Below, piece after piece: positions 11,143 to 25,187 of a stretch of 64,000 bases of DNA. Below the pieces are notes generated by a model. The model saw only the letters and a list, made by a program, of their open reading frames with translations. It did not search any database and was not told the DNA's origin. The number at the start of each line of letters is the position of its first letter. The first letter of the stretch is position 1. A program made the translations under genes and the position numbers. Source of the DNA: Auanema rhodensis (taxonomy: Eukaryota > Nematoda > Chromadorea > Rhabditida > Rhabditidae). The stretch covers positions 18,980,501-19,044,500 of the forward strand of contig OZ059899.1 in assembly GCA_964057225.1 (NCBI GenBank). The letters run 5' to 3'.

Positions 11143-13800
11143 TTGAAAAATGATGCATTAGTGTATGTTGAGTTTCCATGTACACTCAACATTGCTTCCA
11201 AAAACATTTTGACAAAAATTTTTTCGAAAAATTTCAGAATATTTTAGCAAAAAATAGTTGTTTTTAGATTCCTTTTCTCAAGGCAAAGACGATGGACAAT
11301 GTTATTCAACGAAAAAATTAATTCTGCAGGGTGAAAATCGAGGATATAAGTGTGAACTTATATCAGTTGATATCTCGGTGAATTTTTAAGCTAGCGCAAA
11401 TCTGATAAAACAGATCGACGCAGCTTAAAAATCCGCATCGAATGCACTATACAACATTGAGAAACGCTTAATACAAAAATTAGTTATGATCGTTTGAAAA
11501 AAGATGCATTAGTGTATGTTGAGTTTCCATGTACACTCAACATTGCTTCCAAAAACATTTTGACAAAAATTTTTCCGAAAAATTTCAAAATAATTTCGCA
11601 AAAAATAGAAGTTTTTAGATTCCTTTTTTCAAGGCAAAGACGATGGACAATGTTATTCAACGAAAAAATTAATTCTGCAGAGTGAAAATCGAGGATATAA
11701 GTGTGAACTTATATCAGTTGATATCTCGGTGAATTTTTAAGCTAGCGCAAATCTGATAAAACAGATCAACGCAGCTTAAAAATCCGCATCGAAAGCACTA
11801 TACAACATTGAGAAACGCTTAATACAAAAATTAGTTATGATCGTTTGAAAAAAGATGCATTAGTGTATGTTGAGTTTCCATGTACACTCAACATTGCTTC
11901 CAAAAACATTTTGACAAAAATTTTTCCGAAAAATTTCAAAATAATTTCGCAAAAAATAGAAGTTTTTAGATTCCTTTTTTCAAGGCAAAGACGATGGACA
12001 ATGTTATTCAACGAAAAAATTAATTCTGCAGAGTGAAAATCGAGGATATAAGTGTGAACTTATATCAGTTGATATCTCGGTGCATTTTTAAGCTAGCGCA
12101 AATCTGATAACACAGATCGACGCAGCTTAAAAAGCCGCATCGAATGCACTATACTACATTGAGAAACGCTTGATACAAAAATTAGTTATGATCGTTTGAA
12201 AAATGATGCATTAGTGTATGTTGAGTTTCCATGTACACTCAACATTGCTTCCAAAAACATTTTTACAAAAATTTTTCCGAAAAATTTCGAAACAATTTCG
12301 CAAAAAGTAGATGTTTTTAGATTCCTTTTTTCAAGGCAAAGACGATGGACAATGTTATTCAACGAAAAAATTAATTCTGCAGGGTGAAAATCGAGGATAT
12401 AAGTGTGAACTTATATCAGTTGATATCTCGGTGCATTTTTAAGCTAGCGCAAATCTGATAACACAGATCGACGCAGCTTAAAAAGCCGCAACGAATGCAC
12501 TATACAACATTGAGAAACGCTTAATACAAAAATTAGTTATGATCGTTTGAAAAATGATGCATTAGTGTATGTTGAGTTTCCATGTACACTCAACATTGCT
12601 TCCAAAAACATTTTTACAAAAATTTTTCCGAAAAATTTCGAAACAATTTCGCAAAAAATAGATGTTTTTAGATTCCTTTTTTTAAGGCAAAGACGATGGA
12701 CATTGTTATTCAACGAAAAAATTAATTCTGCAGGGTGAAAATCGAGGAAATAAGTGTGAACTTATATCAGTTGATATCTCGGTGCATTTTTAAGCTAGCG
12801 CAAATCTGATAACACAGATCGACGCAGCTTAAAAATCCGCATCGAATGCACTATACTACATTGAGAAACGCTTAATACAAAAATTAGTTATGATCGTTTG
12901 AAAAATGATGCATTAGTGTATGTTGAGTTTCCATGTACACTCAACATTGCTTCCAAAAACATTTTTACAAAAATTTTTCCGAAAAATTTCGAAACAATTT
13001 CGCAAAAAGTAGATGTTTTTAGATTCCTTTTTTCAAGGCAAAGACGATGGACTATGTTATTCAACGAAAAAATTAATTCTGCAGGGTGAAAATCGAGGAT
13101 ATAAGTGTGAACTTATATCAGTTGATATCTCGGTGCATTTTTAAGCTAGCGCAAATCTGATAACACAGATCGACGCAGCTTAAAAATCCGCATCGAATGC
13201 ACTATACTACATTGAGAAACGCTTAATACAAAAATTAGTTATGATCGTTTGAAAAATGATGCATTAGTGTATGTTGAGTTTCCATGTACACTCAACATTG
13301 CTTCCAAAAACATTTTGACAAAAATTTTTCCGAAAAATTTCAAAATAATTTCGCAAAAAATAGAAGTTTTTAGATTCCTTTTTTCAAGGCAAAGACGATG
13401 GACAATGTTATTCAACGAAAAAATTAATTCTGCAGAGTGAAAATCGAGGATATAAGTGTGAACTTATATCAGTTGATATCTCTGTGAATTTTTAAGCTAG
13501 CGCAAATCTGATAAAACAGATCGACGCAGCTTAAAAATCCGCATCGAATGCACTATACAACATTGAGAAACGCTTAATACAAAAATTAGTTATGATCGTT
13601 TGAAAAAAGATGCATTAGTGTATGTTGAGTTTCCATGTACACTCAACATTGCTTCCAAAAACATTTTGACAAAAATTTTTCCGAAAAATTTCAAAATAAT
13701 TTCGCAAAAAATAGAAGTTTTTAGATTCCTTTTTTCAAGGCAAAGACGATGGACAATGTTATTCAACGAAAAAATTAATTCTGCAGAGTGAAAATCGAGG

Positions 13801-13806
13801 ATATAT
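13801..13806. other. +2 bp insertion (extra AT), second copy
   Basis: Same extra AT as at 10991, inherited by duplication of the 2,810-bp block. It serves as a phase marker proving that the insertion preceded the amplification. Confidence 0.93.
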
Positions 13807-15707
13807 AAGTGTGAACTTATATCAGTTGATATCTCGGTGAATTTTTAAGCTAGCGCAAATATGATAAAACAGATCGACGCAGCTTAAAAATCCGCATCGA
13901 ATGCACTATACAACATTAAGAAACGCTTAATACAAAAATTAGTTATGATCGTTTGAAAAATGATGCATTAGTGTATGTTGAGTTTCCATGTACACTCAAC
14001 ATTGCTTCCAAAAACATTTTGACAAAAATTTTTTCGAAAAATTTCAGAATATTTTAGCAAAAAATAGTTGTTTTTAGATTCCTTTTCTCAAGGCAAAGAC
14101 GATGGACAATGTTATTCAACGAAAAAATTAATTCTGCAGGGTGAAAATCGAGGATATAAGTGTGAACTTATATCAGTTGATATCTCGGTGAATTTTTAAG
14201 CTAGCGCAAATCTGATAAAACAGATCGACGCAGCTTAAAAATCCGCATCGAATGCACTATACAACATTGAGAAACGCTTAATACAAAAATTAGTTATGAT
14301 CGTTTGAAAAAAGATGCATTAGTGTATGTTGAGTTTCCATGTACACTCAACATTGCTTCCAAAAACATTTTGACAAAAATTTTTCCGAAAAATTTCAAAA
14401 TAATTTCGCAAAAAATAGAAGTTTTTAGATTCCTTTTTTCAAGGCAAAGACGATGGACAATGTTATTCAACGAAAAAATTAATTCTGCAGAGTGAAAATC
14501 GAGGATATAAGTGTGAACTTATATCAGTTGATATCTCGGTGAATTTTTAAGCTAGCGCAAATCTGATAAAACAGATCAACGCAGCTTAAAAATCCGCATC
14601 GAAAGCACTATACAACATTGAGAAACGCTTAATACAAAAATTAGTTATGATCGTTTGAAAAAAGATGCATTAGTGTATGTTGAGTTTCCATGTACACTCA
14701 ACATTGCTTCCAAAAACATTTTGACAAAAATTTTTCCGAAAAATTTCAAAATAATTTCGCAAAAAATAGAAGTTTTTAGATTCCTTTTTTCAAGGCAAAG
14801 ACGATGGACAATGTTATTCAACGAAAAAATTAATTCTGCAGAGTGAAAATCGAGGATATAAGTGTGAACTTATATCAGTTGATATCTCGGTGCATTTTTA
14901 AGCTAGCGCAAATCTGATAACACAGATCGACGCAGCTTAAAAAGCCGCATCGAATGCACTATACTACATTGAGAAACGCTTGATACAAAAATTAGTTATG
15001 ATCGTTTGAAAAATGATGCATTAGTGTATGTTGAGTTTCCATGTACACTCAACATTGCTTCCAAAAACATTTTTACAAAAATTTTTCCGAAAAATTTCGA
15101 AACAATTTCGCAAAAAGTAGATGTTTTTAGATTCCTTTTTTCAAGGCAAAGACGATGGACAATGTTATTCAACGAAAAAATTAATTCTGCAGGGTGAAAA
15201 TCGAGGATATAAGTGTGAACTTATATCAGTTGATATCTCGGTGCATTTTTAAGCTAGCGCAAATCTGATAACACAGATCGACGCAGCTTAAAAAGCCGCA
15301 ACGAATGCACTATACAACATTGAGAAACGCTTAATACAAAAATTAGTTATGATCGTTTGAAAAATGATGCATTAGTGTATGTTGAGTTTCCATGTACACT
15401 CAACATTGCTTCCAAAAACATTTTTACAAAAATTTTTCCGAAAAATTTCGAAACAATTTCGCAAAAAATAGATGTTTTTAGATTCCTTTTTTTAAGGCAA
15501 AGACGATGGACATTGTTATTCAACGAAAAAATTAATTCTGCAGGGTGAAAATCGAGGAAATAAGTGTGAACTTATATCAGTTGATATCTCGGTGCATTTT
15601 TAAGCTAGCGCAAATCTGATAACACAGATCGACGCAGCTTAAAAATCCGCATCGAATGCACTATACTACATTGAGAAACGCTTAATACAAAAATTAGTTA
15701 TGATCGT

Positions 15708-18518
15708 TTGAAAAATGATGCATTAGTGTATGTTGAGTTTCCATGTACACTCAACATTGCTTCCAAAAACATTTTTACAAAAATTTTTCCGAAAAATTTC
15801 GAAACAATTTCGCAAAAAGTAGATGTTTTTAGATTCCTTTTTTCAAGGCAAAGACGATGGACTATGTTATTCAACGAAAAAATTAATTCTGCAGGGTGAA
15901 AATCGAGGATATAAGTGTGAACTTATATCAGTTGATATCTCGGTGCATTTTTAAGCTAGCGCAAATCTGATAACACAGATCGACGCAGCTTAAAAATCCG
16001 CATCGAATGCACTATACTACATTGAGAAACGCTTAATACAAAAATTAGTTATGATCGTTTGAAAAATGATGCATTAGTGTATGTTGAGTTTCCATGTACA
16101 CTCAACATTGCTTCCAAAACCATTTTGACAAAAATTTTTCCGAAAAATTTCAAAATAATTTCGCAAAAAATAGAAGTTTTTAGATTCCTTTTTTCAAGGC
16201 AAAGACGATGGACAATGTTATTCAACGAAAAAATTAATTCTGCAGAGTGAAAATCGAGGATATAAGTGTGAACTTATATCAGTTGATATCTCTGTGAATT
16301 TTTAAGCTAGCGCAAATCTGATAAAACAGATCGACGCAGCTTAAAAATCCGCATCGAATGCACTATACAACATTGAGAAACGCTTAATACAAAAATTAGT
16401 TATGATCGTTTGAAAAAAGATGCATTAGTGTATGTTGAGTTTCCATGTACACTCAACATTGCTTCCAAAAACATTTTGACAAAAATTTTTCCGAAAAATT
16501 TCGAAATAATTTCGCAAAAAATAGAAGTTTTTAGATTCCTTTTTTCAAGGCAAAGACGATGGACAATGTTATTCAACGAAAAAATTAATTCTGCAGAGTG
16601 AAAATCGAGGATATAAGTGTGAACTTATATCAGTTGATATCTCGGTGAATTTTTAAGCTAGCGCAAATCTGATAACACAGATCGACGCAGCTTAAAAATC
16701 CGCATCGAATGCACTATACTACATTGAGAAACGCTTAATACAAAAATTAGTTATGATCGTTTGAAAAATGATGCATTAGTGTATGTTGAGTTTCCATGTA
16801 CACTCAACATTGCTTCCAAAAACATTTTTACAAAAATTTTTCCGAAAAATTTCGAAACAATTTCGCAAAAAGTAGATGTTTTTAGATTCCTTTTTTCAAG
16901 GCAAAGACGATGGACTATGTTATTCAACGAAAAAATTAATTCTGCAGGGTGAAAATCGAGGATATAAGTGTGAACTTATATCAGTTGATATCTCGGTGCA
17001 TTTTTAAGCTAGCGCAAATCTGATAACACAGATCGACGCAGCTTAAAAATCCGCATCGAATGCACTATACTACATTGAGAAACGCTTAATACAAAAATTA
17101 GTTATGATCGTTTGAAAAATGATGCATTAGTGTATGTTGAGTTTCCATGTACACTCAACATTGCTTCCAAAAACATTTTGACAAAAATTTTTCCGAAAAA
17201 TTTCAAAATAATTTCGCAAAAAATAGAAGTTTTTAGATTCCTTTTTTCAAGGCAAAGACGATGGACAATGTTATTCAACGAAAAAATTAATTCTGCAGAG
17301 TGAAAATCGAGGATATAAGTGTGAACTTATATCAGTTGATATCTCTGTGAATTTTTAAGCTAGCGCAAATCTGATAAAACAGATCGACGCAGCTTAAAAA
17401 TCCGCATCGAATGCACTATACAACATTGAGAAACGCTTAATACAAAAATTAGTTATGATCGCTTGAAAAAAGATGCATTAGTGTATGTTGAGTTTCCATG
17501 TACACTCAACATTGCTTCCAAAAACATTTTGACAAAAATTTTTCCGAAAAATTTCAAAATAATTTCGCAAAAAATAGAAGTTTTTAGATTCCTTTTTTCA
17601 AGGCAAAGACGATGGACAATGTTATTCAACGAAAAAATTAATTCTGCAGAGTGAAAATCGAGGATATAAGTGTGAACTTATATCAGTTGATATCTCGGTG
17701 AATTTTTAAGGTTAGCGCGCAAATCTGATAAAACAGATCGACGCAGCTTAAAAATCCGCATCGAATGCACTATACAACATTGAGAAACGCTTAATACAAA
17801 AACTAGTTATGATCGTTTGAAAAATGATGCATTAGTGTATGTTGAGTTTCCATGTACACTCAACATTGCTTCCAAAAACATTTTTACAAAAATTTTTCCG
17901 AAAAATTTCGAAACAATTTCGCAAAAAGTAGATGTTTTTAGATTCCTTTTTTCAAGGCAAAGACGATGGACTATGTTATTCAACGAAAAAATTAATTCTG
18001 CAGGGTGAAAATCGAGGATATAAGTGTGAACTTATATCAGTTGATATCTCGGTGCATTTTTAAGCTAGCGCAAATCTGATAACACAGATCGACGCAGCTT
18101 AAAAATCCGCATCGAATGCACTATACTACATTGAGAAACGCTTAATACAAAAATTAGTTATGATCGTTTGAAAAATGATGCATTAGTGTATGTTGAGTTT
18201 CCATGTACACTCAACATTGCTTCCAAAAACATTTTGACAAAAATTTTTCCGAAAAATTACAAAATAATTTCGCAAAAAATAGAAGTTTTTAGATTCCTTT
18301 TTTCAAGGCAAAGACGATGGACAATGTTATTCAACGAAAAAATTAATTCTGCAGAGTGAAAATCGAGGATATAAGTGTGAACTTATATCAGTTGATATCT
18401 CTGTGAATTTTTAAGCTAGCGCAAATCTGATAAAACAGATCGACGCAGCTTAAAAATCCGCATCGAATGCACTATACAACATTGAGAAACGCTTAATACA
18501 AAAATTAGTTATGATCGC
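15708..18518. repeat. D-G-F trimer run (1,053 bp)
   Basis: Units run D-G-F at 15708, 16059, 16410; again at 16761, 17112, 17463; and again at 17817, 18168, with the third F starting at 18519. D units share GGACTATG. The leader ATCGCTTGAAAA (C for T before the landmark) appears at 17461 and 18517 and later at 20272 and 20974, tying these F units together. The first trimer overlaps the end of the 8-mer block. The spacing between the second and third trimers is 1,056 because of the +3 bp insertion near 17711. Confidence 0.85.
17711..17720. other. +3 bp insertion with local rearrangement, unique
   Basis: The usual AAGCTAGCGCAAATC reads AAGGTTAGCGCGCAAATC. This adds three bases and destroys the NheI word GCTAGC. 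It is the only unit in the window with this change and was not amplified, which suggests it arose late or lies where no later exchange spread it. Confidence 0.92.
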
Positions 18519-21500
18519 TTGAAAAAAGATGCATTAGTGTATGTTGAGTTTCCATGTACACTCAACATTGCTTCCAAAAACATTTTGACAAAAATTTTTC
18601 CGAAAAATTTCAAAATAATTTCGCAAAAAATAGAAGTTTTTAGATTCCTTTTTTCAAGGCAAAGACGATGGACAATGTTATTCAACGAAAAAATTAATTC
18701 TGCAGAGTGAAAATCGAGGATATAAGTGTGAACTTATATCAGTTGATATCTCGGTGAATTTTTAAGCTAGCGCAAATCTGATAAAACAGATCGACGCAGC
18801 TTAAAAATCCGCATCGAATGCACTATACAACATTGAGAAACGCTTAATACAAAAATTAGTTATGATCGTTTGAAAAATGATGCATTAGTGTATGTTGAGT
18901 TTCCATGTACACTCAACATTGCTTCCAAAAACATTTTGACAAAAATTTTTTCGAAAAATTTCAGAATATTTTAGCAAAAAATAGTTGTTTTTAGATTCCT
19001 TTTCTCAAAGCAAAGACGATGGACAATGTTATTCAACGAAAAAATTAATTCTGCAGGGTGAAAATCGAGGATATAAGTGTGAACTTATATCAGTTGATAT
19101 CTCGGTGAATTTTTAAGCTAGCGCAAATCTGATAAAACAGATCGACGCAGCTTAAAAATCCGCATCGAATGCACTATACAACATTGAGAAACGCTTAATA
19201 CAAAAATTAGTTATGATCGTTTGAAAAAAGATGCATTAGTGTATGTTGAGTTTCCATGTACACTCAACATTGCTTCCAAAAACATTTTGACAAAAATTTT
19301 TCCGAAAAATTTCAAAATAATTTCGCAAAAAATAAAAGTTTTTAGATTCCTTTTTTCAAGGCAAAGACGATGGACAATGTTATTCAACGAAAAAATTAAT
19401 TCTGCAGAGTGAAAATCGAGGATATAAATGTGAACTTATATCAGTTGATATCTCGGTGAATTTTTAAGCTAGCGCAAATCTGATAAAACAGATCAACGCA
19501 GCTTAAAAATCCGCATCGAAAGCACTATACAACATTGAGAAACGCTTAATACAAAAATTAGTTATGATCGTTTGAAAAAAGATGCATTAGTGTATGTTGA
19601 GTTTCCATGTACACTCAACATTGCTTCCAAAAACATTTTGACAAAAATTTTTCCGAAAAATTTCAAAATAATTTCGCAAAAAATAGAAGTTTTTAGATTC
19701 CTTTTTTCAAGGCAAAGACGATGGACAATGTTATTCAACGAAAAAATTAATTCTGCAGAGTGAAAATCGAGGATATAAGTGTGAACTTATATCAGTTGAT
19801 ATCTCGGTGCATTTTTAAGCTAGCGCAAATCTGATAACACAGATCGATGCAGCTTAAAAAGCCGCATCGAATGCACTATACAACATTGAGAAACGCTTAA
19901 TACAAAAATTAGTTATGATCGTTTGAAAAATGATGCATTAGTGTATGTTGAGTTTCCATGTACACTCAACATTGCTTCCAAAAACATTTTGACAAAAATT
20001 TTTCCGAAAAATTACAAAATAATTTCGCAAAAAATAGAAGTTTTTAGATTCCTTTTTTCAAGGCAAAGACGATGGACAATGTTATTCAACGAAAAAATTA
20101 ATTCTGCAGAGTGAAAATCGAGGATATAAGTGTGAACTTATATCAGTTGATATCTCTGTGAATTTTTAAGCTAGCGCAAATCTGATAAAACAGATCGACG
20201 CAGCTTAAAAATCCGCATCGAATGCACTATACAACATTGAGAAACGCTTAATACAAAAATTAGTTATGATCGCTTGAAAAAAGATGCATTAGTGTATGTT
20301 GAGTTTCCATGTACACTCAACATTGCTTCCAAAAACATTTTGACAAAAATTTTTCCGAAAAATTTCAAAATAATTTCGCAAAAAATAGAAGTTTTTAGAT
20401 TCCTTTTTTCAAGGCAAAGACGATGGACAATGTTATTCAACGAAAAAATTAATTCTGCAGAGTGAAAATCGAGGATATAAGTGTGAACTTATATCAGTTG
20501 ATATCTCGGTGCATTTTTAAGCTAGCGCAAATCTGATAACACAGATCGATGCAGCTTAAAAAGCCGCATCGAATGCACTATACAACATTGAGAAACGCTT
20601 AATACAAAAATTAGTTATGATCGTTTGAAAAATGATGCATTAGTGTATGTTGAGTTTCCATGTACACTCAACATTGCTTCCAAAAACATTTTGACAAAAA
20701 TTTTTCCGAAAAATTACAAAATAATTTCGCAAAAAATAGAAGTTTTTAGATTCCTTTTTTCAAGGCAAAGACGATGGACAATGTTATTCAACGAAAAAAT
20801 TAATTCTGCAGAGTGAAAATCGAGGATATAAGTGTGAACTTATATCAGTTGATATCTCTGTGAATTTTTAAGCTAGCGCAAATCTGATAAAACAGATCGA
20901 CGCAGCTTAAAAATCCGCATCGAATGCACTATACAACATTGAGAAACGCTTAATACAAAAATTAGTTATGATCGCTTGAAAAAAGATGCATTAGTGTATG
21001 TTGAGTTTCCATGTACACTCAACATTGCTTCCAAAAACATTTTGACAAAAATTTTTCCGAAAAATTTCAAAATAATTTCGCAAAAAATAGAAGTTTTTAG
21101 ATTCCTTTTTTCAAGGCAAAGACGATGGACAATGTTATTCAACGAAAAAATTAATTCTGCAGAGTGAAAATCGAGGATATAAGTGTGAACTTATATCAGT
21201 TGATATCTCGGTGAATTTTTAAGCTAGCGCAAATCTGATAAAACAGATCGACGCAGCTTAAAAATCCGCATCGAATGCACTATACAACATTGAGAAACGC
21301 TTAATACAAAAATTAGTTATGATCGTTTGAAAAATGATGCATTAGTGTATGTTGAGTTTCCATGTACACTCAACATTGCTTCCAAAAACATTTTGACAAA
21401 AATTTTTTCGAAAAATTTCAGAATATTTTAGCAAAAAATAGTTGTTTTTAGATTCCTTTTCTCAAAGCAAAGACGATGGACAATGTTATTCAACGAAAAA

Positions 21501-22379
21501 ATTAATTCTGCAGGGTGAAAATCGAGGATATAAGTGTGAACTTATATCAGTTGATATCTCGGTGAATTTTTAAGCTAGCGCAAATCTGATAAAACAGATC
21601 GACGCAGCTTAAAAATCCGCATCGAATGCACTATACAACATTGAGAAACGCTTAATACAAAAATTAGTTATGATCGTTTGAAAAAAGATGCATTAGTGTA
21701 TGTTGAGTTTCCATGTACACTCAACATTGCTTCCAAAAACATTTTGACAAAAATTTTTCCGAAAAATTTCAAAATAATTTCGCAAAAAATAGAAGTTTTT
21801 AGATTCCTTTTTTCAAGGCAAAGACGATGGACAATGTTATTCAACGAAAAAATTAATTCTGCAGAGTGAAAATCGAGGATATAAATGTGAACTTATATCA
21901 GTTGATATCTCGGTGAATTTTTAAGCTAGCGCAAATCTGATAAAACAGATCAACGCAGCTTAAAAATCCGCATCGAAAGCACTATACAACATTGAGAAAC
22001 GCTTAATACAAAAATTAGTTATGATCGTTTGAAAAAAGATGCATTAGTGTATGTTGAGTTTCCATGTACACTCAACATTGCTTCCAAAAACATTTTGACA
22101 AAAATTTTTCCGAAAAATTTCAAAATAATTTCGCAAAAAATAGAAGTTTTTAGATTCCTTTTTTCAAGGCAAAGACGATGGACAATGTTATTCAACGAAA
22201 AAATTAATTCTGCAGAGTGAAAATCGAGGATATAAGTGTGAACTTATATCAGTTGATATCTCGGTGCATTTTTAAGCTAGCGCAAATCTGATAACACAGA
22301 TCGATGCAGCTTAAAAAGCCGCATCGAATGCACTATACAACATTGAGAAACGCTTAATACAAAAATTAGTTATGATCGT
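18168..22379. repeat. 7-unit offset duplication (2,457 bp) of G'-F-X-F-F
   Basis: The five-unit block at 18168-19922 recurs at 20625-22379, with a G'-F dimer (19923-20624) between. G' is marked by AAATTACAAAAT (Tyr31). Shared rare markers at 2,457 bases are ATAAATGTGAAC (19428/21885), GATCAACG with GAAAGCAC (about 19492/21949), GATGCAGC (about 19847/22304) and CTCAAAGC (about 19010/21467). The unit at 20274 is chimeric: its leader is that of 18519 (ATCGCTTG) but its tail is that of 19572 (ATCGATGCAG, GCCGC), as expected of an unequal exchange junction. Confidence 0.9.
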
Positions 22380-23081
22380 TTGAAAAATGATGCATTAGTG
22401 TATGTTGAGTTTCCATGTACACTCAACATTGCTTCCAAAAACATTTTGACAAAAATTTTTCCGAAAAATTTCAAAATAATTTTGCAAAAAGTAGATGTTT
22501 TTAGATTCCTTTTTTCAAGGCAAAGACGATGGACAATGTTATTCAACGAAAAAATTAATTCTCCAGGGTGAAAATCGAGGATGTAAGTGTGAACTTATAT
22601 CAGTTGATATCTCGGTGCATTTTTAAGCTAGCGCAAATCTGATAACACAGATCGACGCAGCTTAAAAATCCGCATCGAATGCACTATACTACATTGAGAA
22701 ACGCTTAATACAAAAATTAGTTATGATCGTTTGAAAAATGATGCATTAGTGTATGTTGAGTTTCCATGTACACTCAACATTGCTTCCAAAAACATTTTTA
22801 CAAAAATTTTTCCGAAAAATTTCAAAACAATTTCGCAAAAAGTAGATGTTTTTAGATTCCTTTTTTCAAGGCAAAGACGATGGACAATGTTATTCAACGA
22901 AAAAATTAATTCTGCAGGGTGAAAATCGAGGATATAAGTGTGAACTTATATCAGTTGATATCTCGGTGCATTTTTAAGCTAGCGCAAATCTGATAACACA
23001 GATCGACGCAGCTTAAAAAGCCGCATCGAATGCACTATACAACATTGAGAAACGCTTAATACAAAAATTAGTTATGATCGT
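22380..23081. repeat. Two mosaic units (H-like and D-like)
   Basis: The unit at 22380 has N3, L35, V38/D39 and a Pro-Gly ending, combining an H body with the C-type TTTTGC change. The unit at 22731 is D-like with K32/T33. They separate the 7-unit duplication from the E-E-D trimers and are not part of either repeat. Confidence 0.75.
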
Positions 23082-25187
23082 TTGAAAAATGATGCATTAG
23101 TGTATGTTGAGTTTCCATGTACACTCAACATTGCTTCCAAAAACATTTTTACAAAAATTTTTCCGAAAAATTTCGAAACAATTTCGCAAAAAATAGATGT
23201 TTTTAGATTCCTTTTTTCAAGGCAAAGACGATGGACATTGTTATTCAACGAAAAAATTAATTCTGCAGGGTGAAAATCGAGGATATAAGTGTGAACTTAT
23301 ATCAGTTGATATCTCGGTGCATTTTTAAGCTAGCGCAAATCTGATAACACAGATCGACGCAGCTTAAAAATCCGCATCGAATGCACTATACTACATTGAG
23401 AAACGCTTAATACAAAAATTAGTTATGATCGTTTGAAAAATGATGCATTAGTGTATGTTGAGTTTCCATGTACACTCAACATTGCTTCCAAAAACATTTT
23501 TACAAAAATTTTTCCGAAAAATTTCGAAACAATTTCGCAAAAAATAGATGTTTTTAGATTCCTTTTTTCAAGGCAAAGACGATGGACATTGTTATTCAAC
23601 GAAAAAATTAATTCTGCAGGGTGAAAATCGAGGATATAAGTGTGAACTTATATCAGTTGATATCTCGGTGCATTTTTAAGCTAGCGCAAATCTGATAACA
23701 CAGATCGACGCAGCTTAAAAATCCGCATCGAATGCACTATACTACATTGAGAAACGCTTAATACAAAAATTAGTTATGATCGTTTGAAAAATGATGCATT
23801 AGTGTATGTTGAGTTTCCATGTACACTCAACATTGCTTCCAAAAACATTTTTACAAAAATTTTTCCGAAAAATTTCGAAACAATTTCGCAAAAAGTAGAT
23901 GTTTTTAGATTCCTTTTTTCAAGGCAAAGACGATGGACTATGTTATTCAACGAAAAAATTAATTCTGCAGGGTGAAAATCGAGGATATAAGTGTGAACTT
24001 ATATCAGTTGATATCTCGGTGCATTTTTAAGCTAGCGCAAATCTGATAACACAGATCGACGCAGCTTAAAAAGCCGCATCGAATGCACTATACAACATTG
24101 AGAAACGCTTAATACAAAAATTAGTTATGATCGTTTGAAAAATGATGCATTAGTGTATGTTGAGTTTCCATGTACACTCAACATTGCTTCCAAAAACATT
24201 TTTACAAAAATTTTTCCGAAAAATTTCGAAACAATTTCGCAAAAAATAGATGTTTTTAGATTCCTTTTTTCAAGGCAAAGACGATGGACATTGTTATTCA
24301 ACGAAAAAATTAATTCTGCAGGGTGAAAATCGAGGATATAAGTGTGAACTTATATCAGTTGATATCTCGGTGCATTTTTAAGCTAGCGCAAATCTGATAA
24401 CACAGATCGACGCAGCTTAAAAATCCGCATCGAATGCACTATACTACATTGAGAAACGCTTAATACAAAAATTAGTTATGATCGTTTGAAAAATGATGCA
24501 TTAGTGTATGTTGAGTTTCCATGTACACTCAACATTGCTTCCAAAAACATTTTTACAAAAATTTTTCCGAAAAATTTCGAAACAATTTCGCAAAAAATAG
24601 ATGTTTTTAGATTCCTTTTTTCAAGGCAAAGACGATGGACATTGTTATTCAACGAAAAAATTAATTCTGCAGGGTGAAAATCGAGGATATAAGTGTGAAC
24701 TTATATCAGTTGATATCTCGGTGCATTTTTAAGCTAGCGCAAATCTGATAACACAGATCGACGCAGCTTAAAAATCCGCATCGAATGCACTATACTACAT
24801 TGAGAAACGCTTAATACAAAAATTAGTTATGATCGTTTGAAAAATGATGCATTAGTGTATGTTGAGTTTCCATGTACACTCAACATTGCTTCCAAAAACA
24901 TTTTTACAAAAATTTTTCCGAAAAATTTCGAAACAATTTCGCAAAAAGTAGATGTTTTTAGATTCCTTTTTTCAAGGCAAAGACGATGGACTATGTTATT
25001 CAACGAAAAAATTAATTCTGCAGGGTGAAAATCGAGGATATAAATGTGAACTTATATCAGTTGATATCTCGGTGCATTTTTAAGCTAGCGCAAATCTGAT
25101 AACACAGATCGATGCAGCTTAAAAATCCGCATCGAATGCACTATACTACATTGAGAAACGCTTAATACAAAAATTAGTTATGATCGT
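23082..25187. repeat. E-E-D trimer HOR (1,053 bp, two copies)
   Basis: Units E, E, D at 23082, 23433, 23784 are repeated at 24135, 24486, 24837. Both copies are preceded by a GCCGCATCG tail with ACAACATTG, and both D units have GGACTATG. Copy 2 has private changes in the final tail: ATAAATGTG near 25041 and GATGCAGC near 25112. Confidence 0.88.

Larger units (their letters stand above)
10790..16409. repeat. 8-mer HOR duplication (2,810 bp, two copies)
   Basis: Units F, X, F, F, D, E, D, G run from 10790 and again from 13600. The second copy lies exactly 2,810 bases on (eight units plus the 2-bp insertion). Five rare markers are shared at that offset: ATATATAAG (10991/13801), GCAAATATGATAAAAC (about 11046/13856), GAAAGCAC (about 11791/14601), GCCGCAACG (about 12485/15295) and GAGGAAATAAG (about 12744/15554). 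Agreement stops in the unit at 16410, which lacks the insertion and has an ATAACACAG tail, so the breakpoint is there. The only private change I noted is AAAACCATTTTG near 16119. Confidence 0.93.

Noticed and set aside
10981-16409. Assembly error as the cause of the 2,810-bp duplication
   Set aside because: The copies carry private differences (for example near 16119 and at codon 32 of 16410), which argues for real copies. Raw-read support still cannot be judged here.
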